Virus record (IMG/VR): IMGVR_UViG_3300027902_000008
Coordinates: 28,941 to 92,940 of that record
Strand: one strand, 5' to 3'
DNA: 64,000 nucleotides
Source of the DNA: a virus
The notes beneath the pieces were generated by a model, which searched no databases, was not told where the DNA came from, and saw nothing but the letters and a program-made list of their open reading frames with translations. Below are positions 57,293-64,000 of this stretch, piece by piece (within the stretch, counting starts at the first letter, position 1; each line of letters starts with the position of its first letter). The position numbers were made by a program, and so were the translations under genes.

Positions 57293-58557
57293 AATTGTCA
57301 GTTATAATACCGACCTATAATCACTTAGATGATTGCTTAAAGCCTTGTATTGAAAGTATAATAAAATATACAGACTTTAAGGATACGGAAGTTATTGTCT
57401 CTGCAAATGGTTGTAAGGATAACACAGATAGATATGTAAGGTCTTTAGGCTCACCTTTTAAACTAATCTGGAACGAAAAACCAGTAGGCTTCCCAAAAGC
57501 AATAAATGATGGCATAGAATCCTCAATTGGAGATTATGTCATTCTCCTCAACAATGATACTGTCTTGTTGCCACAACAGAAAAATACTTGGATAAACATT
57601 CTATTAGAACCATTTTCAGATGAAAAGGTAGGTATTTCTGGACCTGTTGCAGTATGGAATGTTCCAGCAGGTAGAAGGTTTCTGATTTTCTTCTGCACTG
57701 CTATTAAAAGAGAAGTAATTAATAAGATAGGTTTACTTGATTTGATTTTTAGTCCTGGCGGTTGTGAGGATGTAGATTATAGCGTAAAGGCTGAGGATGC
57801 TGGTTTCAAAGTTGTTCAAGTCCCTAATCAAAATGCAGTAGGATTTGGGAAAGGTATGTTTGTGGGAAATTTCCCAATATATCATAAAGGGCAGGCTACA
57901 ATACGTGATAAAAACTGCGAAAAAGATTTCCAAAAAATACAAGATAGAAACTCTCATATCTTAGCAACAAGATATAATCATCAATGGAAATTGGGGAATA
58001 ACTGGGAAAGGGCTGTATTTGATGGTAAAGAGCCTATTCCTCCAAGAGAACATCTAAGATACCAATGGGCTAAAGATAACGTTTTAGGCAAAAAGGTTTT
58101 AGATATAGGTTGTTCTTCTGGCTATGGATGGCGTTATTTAAAAGATATAGCAGGAATGGAATATCTTGGTATAGATAAAGATGTAGCAGTTATAGAATTT
58201 GCTAAGAAAAACTTTGGAGATAGGTTTGCAGTAGCAGATATTGATACTTTTGAATTTGGTCAATATGACACTATCGTAGCATTTGAGATTTTAGAGCATT
58301 TGACATACGGAAAAGAATTGGCACAAAAATTAAAGAAACATTGTAAGTGTTTGTTGGCTACAACTCCGTATAAAGAAGAACCAGGATTCTGGGGACCACA
58401 TCATAAATTACACAGGTTAAAAGAAGATGATTTCCCTGATTTTGAATATCAGTATATCAATACTACTGGAATAATATCAAGAACTCCAGATAATATTAAG
58501 GGAATGAATTTAATGTTAATGAAATGGATAAAGAATGGAGTTAAAATTGAAGCTTAA
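57289..58557 (+). CDS. bifunctional family-2 glycosyltransferase and methyltransferase
   Basis: The 422-residue protein starts with a GT2 domain (LSVIIPTYNHLDDC, VIVSANGCKDNTD, YVILLNNDTVLL as the DXD-like site, then GGCEDVDYSVKAEDAGF) and ends with a class I methyltransferase (KVLDIGCSSGYGW near residue 265, YDTIVAFEILEHL). Fusion of sugar transfer and methylation suggests it makes a capped, methylated glycan. Possible target: the nearby Ser/Tyr-rich fibres. Confidence 0.75.
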   Translation: MKLSVIIPTYNHLDDCLKPCIESIIKYTDFKDTEVIVSANGCKDNTDRYVRSLGSPFKLIWNEKPVGFPKAINDGIESSIGDYVILLNNDTVLLPQQKNTWINILLEPFSDEKVGISGPVAVWNVPAGRRFLIFFCTAIKREVINKIGLLDLIFSPGGCEDVDYSVKAEDAGFKVVQVPNQNAVGFGKGMFVGNFPIYHKGQATIRDKNCEKDFQKIQDRNSHILATRYNHQWKLGNNWERAVFDGKEPIPPREHLRYQWAKDNVLGKKVLDIGCSSGYGWRYLKDIAGMEYLGIDKDVAVIEFAKKNFGDRFAVADIDTFEFGQYDTIVAFEILEHLTYGKELAQKLKKHCKCLLATTPYKEEPGFWGPHHKLHRLKEDDFPDFEYQYINTTGIISRTPDNIKGMNLMLMKWIKNGVKIEA

Positions 58558-59017
58558 TTTGGGGTGTGGGGATAAAATTTTAGAAGGTTATGTAAATATA
58601 GATTTATATAATCCAAAGGCTAATTTAATTGCGGATGCTACTAAATTAGATTTTATAGAAAATGATTCGGTAGATGAAATACAAACCATAGCTTTTTTTG
58701 AACATATAAATCCATTTAAAGCTGGCGATACTCTTGTTGAGTGGAAAAGAGTTCTTAAGAAAGGAGGCAAGTTAATTATAGAAATGCCAGATATACTTGA
58801 ACTCTGTAAACACTTTATAGAGGGAGATAAGAAAGAGAGGTATCATTTATTAAATTGCATCTATGGGACTACTCAACCTGAACATCCACATTTATTTGGT
58901 TGGTATCCTGATATAATATCTGACCATTTAGTTGCTGTCGGATTTAAAGATATCAAGATATTACTAGCTCAGAATTATCATTGGGGATACAATTTTAGAA
59001 CGGAGGCAATAAAGTGA
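58535..59017 (+). CDS. class I SAM-dependent methyltransferase
   Basis: A 160-residue protein with KLNLGCGDKILEGYVNIDL at the start, DEIQTIAFFEHI and VLKKGGKLIIEMPDI, a compact methyltransferase of the sugar/lipid type. It overlaps the GT2 gene by 23 bases. Probably works in the same glycan pathway. Confidence 0.75.
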   Translation: MELKLKLNLGCGDKILEGYVNIDLYNPKANLIADATKLDFIENDSVDEIQTIAFFEHINPFKAGDTLVEWKRVLKKGGKLIIEMPDILELCKHFIEGDKKERYHLLNCIYGTTQPEHPHLFGWYPDIISDHLVAVGFKDIKILLAQNYHWGYNFRTEAIK

Positions 59018-60072
59018 ACAATAAAGATATAGACATTACGGCTGAAATAAGCACAGCAGGAAGATATTATTCAACGTTACCAATGGCAATTGTTTCTGTT
59101 GCTAACCAGACATATAAACCAAAGGAAATTCTTATCTATGATGATGGAGAACAAAAAGATTTAAGACAAGAACCATTATATCAGTATATTTTTGGTTTGT
59201 TGCAAGAGAAAGGTATCAAATGGAGAGTAGGATTTGGTGCAAGAATGGGACAAGTTCTTAATCATCAAAGAGCATTACAGGAAGCAGAAACAGAATGGCT
59301 TTGGAGATTAGATGATGATAATGTTGCAGAGCCAGATGTATTAGAAAAACTTATTAGGAATATTACAGATAAAACTGGTGCTGTTGCTGGGTTAGTTTTG
59401 CATCCAAATAGACCTATCTTGGAGTTGCCAAAGTTTTGGTCTATAAACAAGATAGAGGATTGTCAAGACCCATCTATGCTTAATATACAATGGTTTAAAC
59501 AGAAAGGTGTCAAGTCTGTTGACCATTTATACAGCACTTTCATATACAGGAAAGAGGCAGCCAAGCACGGATACAATATGGATTTAAGTCCTGTGGGACA
59601 TAGGGAAGAAACTTTATTAACTTATGAAATGAAAAGGAATGGTTGGGACTTAATCCTTGACCCAGAAGCAGTTACTTGGCACTTTAGATTAGGCACTGGT
59701 GGTATTAGGGGAAAATTCCATACCAAAGAAGCATTTGACCACGATGAACAGGTATTCTTAAGTAAACTAAAAGAGTGGGGAATAAAGTTAAAATACAACA
59801 AGCTTGTGGTTCTTGATTGCGGATTAGGAGACCATTTGGTATTTAGTAAAATTATACCAGAGATAAAGAAAAAATATCCCAACCAGAAATTGATTATAGC
59901 CTGTTGTTTTCCTGAAGTATTTGAAGATGAAGATGATAATGTTATCTTAATCAGCATAGCAGATGCTATAAGCCATTGTGGAGATATTAGTAGTTTTAAC
60001 ATATACAAATGGATGTGGGATAGAAATTGGAAGAAATCATTGGAAGATGCGTTTAGAGGATTATATCTTTAA
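59014..60072 (+). CDS. family-2 glycosyltransferase with GT9-like C-terminal part
   Basis: The 352-residue protein has a GTG start. Residues 1-260 are a GT2 fold: AEISTAGRYYSTLPMAI, LWRLDDDNVAEPDVL with the DDD metal site, and HREETLLTYEMKRNGWDL. From about 265, KLVVLDCGLGDHLVFSKIIPEI resembles the N-terminal Rossmann domain of heptosyltransferase-like GT9 enzymes. The matching GT9 C-domain appears to be the next gene. Confidence 0.7.
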   Translation: MNNKDIDITAEISTAGRYYSTLPMAIVSVANQTYKPKEILIYDDGEQKDLRQEPLYQYIFGLLQEKGIKWRVGFGARMGQVLNHQRALQEAETEWLWRLDDDNVAEPDVLEKLIRNITDKTGAVAGLVLHPNRPILELPKFWSINKIEDCQDPSMLNIQWFKQKGVKSVDHLYSTFIYRKEAAKHGYNMDLSPVGHREETLLTYEMKRNGWDLILDPEAVTWHFRLGTGGIRGKFHTKEAFDHDEQVFLSKLKEWGIKLKYNKLVVLDCGLGDHLVFSKIIPEIKKKYPNQKLIIACCFPEVFEDEDDNVILISIADAISHCGDISSFNIYKWMWDRNWKKSLEDAFRGLYL

Positions 60073-60084
60073 GGAGAATATAGA

Positions 60085-60552
60085 ATGAAGACAATTATTA
60101 TAAGTCCATTTTCAAGATTTATGAGAAACGGACAATTAAATCCTAAAAATTATCCTTACTGGAAAGAATTAGTAGGGATGTTAAAAGAAAAAGGTTATTA
60201 CGTTATTCAAGTTGGCATAGACGGAGAGGCAGTAATAGGAGCAGATGAATTTGTGAAAAATCCTTCCCTTAAAACATTAAAAAAGATGATTAATGAATGT
60301 TTTATTTGGTTTTCAGTTGATAATTTTTTCCAGCATTTAGCATATCTATTGAATAAGAAGGGTATTGTGATATTTGGTCAGTCAGACCCTATAATTTTTG
60401 GACATAACACAAATATAAATATGTTAAAAGACAGGAGGTTTTTAAAACCTCTTCAGTTTGACATATGGGAAAGGTCTATATTTTCAGAAGATATTTTTCC
60501 AAAACCTGAAGAAGTGATGGAATATTTTAATAAAATGGAAGGAGAAAAATGA
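60085..60552 (+). CDS. GT9-like glycosyltransferase C-terminal domain protein
   Basis: A 155-residue protein behind AAGGAGAATA: TIIISPFSRF, YVIQVGIDGE, CFIWFSVDNFFQHLAYLLNKKGIVIFGQSDP. This pattern fits the donor-binding half of heptosyltransferase-type GT9 enzymes. With the previous gene it could rebuild a complete GT9. Confidence 0.6.
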   Translation: MKTIIISPFSRFMRNGQLNPKNYPYWKELVGMLKEKGYYVIQVGIDGEAVIGADEFVKNPSLKTLKKMINECFIWFSVDNFFQHLAYLLNKKGIVIFGQSDPIIFGHNTNINMLKDRRFLKPLQFDIWERSIFSEDIFPKPEEVMEYFNKMEGEK

Positions 60553-60890
60553 TATATAATCTTACTGCTCTTAGGGGGGATACTTTAACATTAAATTTGA
60601 CCTTTACACAGAATGGAGTTCCTGTTAGTATTTCTGGCTGGGCTGTTTTCTTTACTGTTAAGATTAAAGAAGACGACCCTGACATAAGTGCTGTTATAAG
60701 TAAAAAAGTAACTACGCATACAGACCCTGCACACGGACAAACTTCTATAGTAGTTACTGCTGCTGAAACCAATGCTTTGCTTGGTCAATACTTCTACGAT
60801 ATTCAATATGTAGACACAACTGGAACTGTTAAAACGCCAGCAGAGGGCAATATAACATTTGTGAGGGATATAACAAGAAGGGTAACATAA
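60549..60890 (+). CDS. BppU N-terminal-like fibre/baseplate protein
   Basis: A 113-residue protein: LRGDTLTLNLTFTQNGVPVSISGWAVFFTVK, then GQTSIVVTAAETNALLGQYFYDIQY. This is the beta-sandwich pattern of BppU-type upper-baseplate N-domains that anchor fibres. It directly precedes the giant collagen-like gene, so it may attach that fibre. Confidence 0.7.
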   Translation: MIYNLTALRGDTLTLNLTFTQNGVPVSISGWAVFFTVKIKEDDPDISAVISKKVTTHTDPAHGQTSIVVTAAETNALLGQYFYDIQYVDTTGTVKTPAEGNITFVRDITRRVT

Positions 60891-60895
60891 GTCTG

Positions 60896-63800
60896 ATGGA
60901 AGTTGATTTAAAAATAAACTTAGATGTTTCTGCTGTAAACATAAACCTTGATAAGCAAGTTACTAAGGTTGATTTTGTTGAGAAGGATATAACTATAAAC
61001 TTAGATAAACCATCTATGGAAATAGGTGGTAAGCCAGTAGATATATCTATAGAATTTGGTTCTGTGATAGGTCTTGGTTTATCTGGGTTCTCTGGTTATA
61101 GCGGTGATAATCCTGGTTCATCTGGTTATTCTGGTTACAGCGGAATATCTGGATACTCAGGTTATTCAGGATATGGCTTGCAAGGATTAAGCGGTTATTC
61201 TGGCTACAGTGGTGAAAATCCAGGAGCATCTGGATATAGTGGTAAATCTGGTATGTCAGGGTATAGCGGATACTCAGGCAAAAGCGGATTTTCAGGATAT
61301 TCTGGTATATCAGGAGATTCAGGGTTGTCGGGATTTTCAGGATACTCTGGAAAATCTGGTATGTCAGGTGTTATAGGATATTCAGGTTTATCAGGTAGAA
61401 GTGGTTATTCTGGTATATCTGGATATTCAGGATATTCTGGCAGAATTGGAGATTCAGGCTTTAGTGGTTATTCAGGTATCTCTGGGTATAGCGGTCTTAG
61501 GGGTTATTCGGGATATTCTGGAAGAGTAGGATATTCTGGTTGGTCAGGTCTTAGCGGATATTCAGGTCAATCTGGATTAGGTCTATCTGGGTATTCTGGA
61601 TATTCAGGTGAACAGGGAACTTCTGGATATTCAGGAACGATTGGTGCAAGCGGTTATTCTGGTTATTCGGGATTTTCTGGAAGAAGTGGTTACTCAGGGA
61701 AAAGCGGTTTCTCTGGTTACAGTGGTTTCTCTGGTCTTGGATTGTCTGGTTTATCAGGTTATTCAGGAAATTTGGGGACTTCGGGAATTTCTGGATATTC
61801 GGGATATAGTGGATATTCAAGTCATTCAGGATATAGTGGTAAATCGGGGTTTAGTGGTAAATCGGGTTATAGCGGTATATCTGGATTTTCTGGATATGCA
61901 GGAGCACAAGGAGAATCAGGTTTTGTTGGCTTGTCAGGTATGAGTGGCTATTCAGGATATAGCAGTTATTCAGGTTTAAGCGGATACTCTGGTTATAGCA
62001 GTTATTCGGGGCTAAGTGGATACTCAGGCTATAGTGGTTCAAGTGGAGATATGGGATTTCCAGGATTGTCTGGATATAGTGGCATAAGTGGTTATTCTGG
62101 CATTAGCGGATATTCAGGTATGTCAGGATTTAGTGGTAAAAGTGGATTCTCTGGATATAGTAGTTTCTCAGGCATATCTGGTTATTCGGGATTTAGTGGA
62201 ATATCAGGTTATAGCGGAGAATTAGGAACTTCTGGTTACAGCGGACTTTCAGGAATTAGCGGATATTCTGGCGATAGTGGCATATCTGGATATAGTGGAA
62301 TGTCAGGATATAGTGGATTCTCAGGATATTCAGGTGAGAAGGGAGAAAGTGGATATAGTGGGATATCAGGCTTTAGCGGTTTCTCAGGATACTCTGGCTT
62401 TAGCGGTCAAGATGGTTCTATTGGTAATTCTGGTTATAGCGGTTATTCTGGTTTTTCGGGATTGAGTGGATATTCAGGTTACAGCGGAGATAGCGGTATT
62501 TCTGGCTTTAGTGGTTATAGTGGTATTTCAGGGTTTAGTGGGGAATCAGGTTTTAGTGGGTTTTCAGGATACTCAAGTTATAGCGGTTATTCAGGATATA
62601 GCGGATTTTCTGGTATGTCAGGCGATAGCGGTTATAGTGGAGTAAGCGGTTATAGTAGTTATTCTGGATTTTCAGGCATAAGTGGCTATTCTGGATATAG
62701 CGGTTATAGTGGAGATAGTGGAATAAGCGGATACTCAGGGTATTCGGGGATTTCGGGTTATAGTGGTTTTTCAGGTATAAGTGGATATAGCGGTGAATCT
62801 GGATTGAGTGGATATTCAGGCTTATCTGGATATTCAGGTTTTAGTGGATATAGTGGCTTTTCGGGATTGTCTGGTTATTCAGGTGAATCAGGTTTCTCAG
62901 GAGAGAAAGGCGATAGTGGATACTCAGGTTATAGTGGCTATAGTGGTAATTCTGGTTTTAGCGGTTATTCAGGGTTTAGCGGAATAAGTGGGTATAGTGG
63001 TTATTCAGGTTTCAGTGGTGATTCGGGAATAAGCGGTTTTTCTGGATATAGTGGAATAAGTGGCTATTCAGGATATAGCGGAGATTCTGGTATTTCTGGA
63101 TACAGCGGTGTTTCAGGTTATTCAGGATATAGCGGTTATAGTGGAACATCAGGCTTTAGCGGAATATCAGGATATTCAGGTTACTCTGGAGATAGCGGTA
63201 TATCAGGGTATTCTGGATTCAGCGGGATTAGTGGATATAGTGGTTATTCTGGCGTTAGTGGTTTTAGTGGAATGTCAGGATTTAGTGGATTTAGCGGTAT
63301 TTCTGGCTACTCAGGTTTTAGTGGGTATTCTGGTTTTAGTGGAGAATCAGGATATTCAGGATTTTCTGGTATAAGTGGATTCTCTGGATATTCAGGTGTT
63401 TCAGGATATAGTGGGCTTAGTGGTTATTCTGGTTATAGTGGCACATCAGGATACTCAGGAGATTCTGGAATAAGCGGATTTTCAGGCATAAGTGGCTTTA
63501 GTGGATTTTCTGGTTTAAGCGGTTATAGCGGTTTTAGTGGTGAATCAGGGTATAGTGGCTTTTCAGGGCTATCTGGATACTCAGGTTACTCAGGCTTTAG
63601 TGGAATTAGTGGATACTCTGGTTTCTCAGGCATAAGCGGATATAGTGGTTATAGTGGTATTTCGGGGTATAGTGGCTTCAGTGGTGTTTCAGGATATAGT
63701 GGAATTTCTGGATATTCTGGAATGTCTGGGTATAGTGGATTCAGTGGGATTTTAGGATATTCAGGTTACTCAGGTATAAGTGGATACTCTGGTTATAGCG

Positions 63801-64000
63801 GAATAAGTGGTTATTCTGGAATTAGTGGATTTAGCGGATATTCAGGACTATCTGGTTACTCTGGCTTTTCAGGATATAGTGGTTTTAGTGGCATTTCAGG
63901 ATATTCAGGTTTTAGTGGGATTAGCGGTTATAGTGGATTTAGCGGAATCTCAGGATATTCTGGAATAAGTGGATATAGTGGAATAAGCGGTTATTCAGGT
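60896..64000 (+). CDS. giant collagen-like Gly-X-Ser fibre protein, 3'-truncated by window
   Basis: The frame opens at ATG 60896 after a weak site and stays open for 1035 codons to the edge. Residues 1-60 are beta-like (VDLKINLDVSAVNINLD). From about residue 63 to the end it is almost unbroken Gly-X-Ser triplets (GYS, GFS, GIS, GMS, GLS, GKS, GDS, GES, GVS) with very few Pro. Ser codons alternate among TCA, TCT, AGC, AGT and TCG, and Gly among GGA, GGT and GGC. It should form a long trimeric virion fibre. Other-frame open readings here are artefacts. Confidence 0.78.
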   Translation, partial: MEVDLKINLDVSAVNINLDKQVTKVDFVEKDITINLDKPSMEIGGKPVDISIEFGSVIGLGLSGFSGYSGDNPGSSGYSGYSGISGYSGYSGYGLQGLSGYSGYSGENPGASGYSGKSGMSGYSGYSGKSGFSGYSGISGDSGLSGFSGYSGKSGMSGVIGYSGLSGRSGYSGISGYSGYSGRIGDSGFSGYSGISGYSGLRGYSGYSGRVGYSGWSGLSGYSGQSGLGLSGYSGYSGEQGTSGYSGTIGASGYSGYSGFSGRSGYSGKSGFSGYSGFSGLGLSGLSGYSGNLGTSGISGYSGYSGYSSHSGYSGKSGFSGKSGYSGISGFSGYAGAQGESGFVGLSGMSGYSGYSSYSGLSGYSGYSSYSGLSGYSGYSGSSGDMGFPGLSGYSGISGYSGISGYSGMSGFSGKSGFSGYSSFSGISGYSGFSGISGYSGELGTSGYSGLSGISGYSGDSGISGYSGMSGYSGFSGYSGEKGESGYSGISGFSGFSGYSGFSGQDGSIGNSGYSGYSGFSGLSGYSGYSGDSGISGFSGYSGISGFSGESGFSGFSGYSSYSGYSGYSGFSGMSGDSGYSGVSGYSSYSGFSGISGYSGYSGYSGDSGISGYSGYSGISGYSGFSGISGYSGESGLSGYSGLSGYSGFSGYSGFSGLSGYSGESGFSGEKGDSGYSGYSGYSGNSGFSGYSGFSGISGYSGYSGFSGDSGISGFSGYSGISGYSGYSGDSGISGYSGVSGYSGYSGYSGTSGFSGISGYSGYSGDSGISGYSGFSGISGYSGYSGVSGFSGMSGFSGFSGISGYSGFSGYSGFSGESGYSGFSGISGFSGYSGVSGYSGLSGYSGYSGTSGYSGDSGISGFSGISGFSGFSGLSGYSGFSGESGYSGFSGLSGYSGYSGFSGISGYSGFSGISGYSGYSGISGYSGFSGVSGYSGISGYSGMSGYSGFSGILGYSGYSGISGYSGYSGISGYSGISGFSGYSGLSGYSGFSGYSGFSGISGYSGFSGISGYSGFSGISGYSGISGYSGISGYSG

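Noticed and set aside
61047-63374. Several open frames on both strands inside the collagen-like gene
   Set aside because: They are other-frame readings of a Gly-X-Ser repeat (repeated Ile-Gln-Asp or Asn-Ile patterns) and lack start signals.

Overview
This window is a long, continuous piece of a tailed double-stranded DNA phage genome (Caudoviricetes-type). It is AT-rich, very densely packed, and every supportable gene is on the + strand. The phage identity rests on a complete HK97-type head module (terminase small and large subunits, portal, MuF-type head protein, prohead protease/scaffold, major capsid protein) together with phage replication genes and fibre-like proteins. The host cannot be named from sequence alone. 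A Gram-negative host is suggested by a phage-encoded outer-membrane beta-barrel with a signal peptide and a terminal Phe. No integrase or clear lysogeny module is visible.

Layout. (1) 1-12.5 kb: a run of small, mostly unrecognised early genes, many Cys-rich and probably zinc-binding, with two HNH endonucleases, a SAM-dependent methyltransferase, a few conserved phage families, and four islands of a strict 5-bp GTT repeat around 4.8-6.6 kb. (2) 12.5-18.4 kb: replication, behind a good sigma70-type promoter. It holds an OB-fold protein, a PC4-like ssDNA-binding protein, a winged-helix replication protein, an inverted-repeat region, a fused primase-helicase and RecA. (3) 18.4-28.5 kb: recombination and accessory genes (a DUF5131-like radical-SAM protein, a PD-(D/E)XK nuclease, a 3D-domain protein, a Fic protein, RusA), a degenerate tRNA, and a strongly structured non-coding region at 26.1-26.3 kb. 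(4) 28.5-36.7 kb: an HTH protein, a ParB-like protein and a radical-SAM enzyme, followed by two glycosyltransferases resembling the TET/JBP-associated family, a GT-B enzyme and a nucleotide-sugar pathway (GDP-mannose dehydratase, cupin, DegT aminotransferase, amino-sugar N-methyltransferase). This could be a base-modification or glycoconjugate locus. (5) 36.7-41.8 kb: terminase, then small genes including a nucleoside deoxyribosyltransferase homologue. (6) 41.8-57 kb: the head genes, preceded by a promoter and a leader terminator, and interrupted by a multi-helix RNA candidate with a kissing-loop pair (45.4-45.6 kb) and the beta-barrel gene. (7) 57-64 kb: cold-shock protein, three to four glycosyltransferase/methyltransferase genes, a BppU-like fibre protein, and a giant proline-poor Gly-X-Ser collagen-like protein that runs off the right edge.

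How the parts fit. Early and replication genes are translated from tightly overlapping frames with strong AGGAGG sites. Three promoters share TTGACA, and two of them (28.5 and 41.8 kb) also share a downstream AATATGTTA element, which suggests a common expression class. The glycosyltransferases next to the Ser/Tyr-rich collagen-like fibres may decorate the virion. The sugar-nucleotide cluster upstream of terminase could feed either that process or DNA modification. All function calls come from reading motifs by eye; no database search was run.
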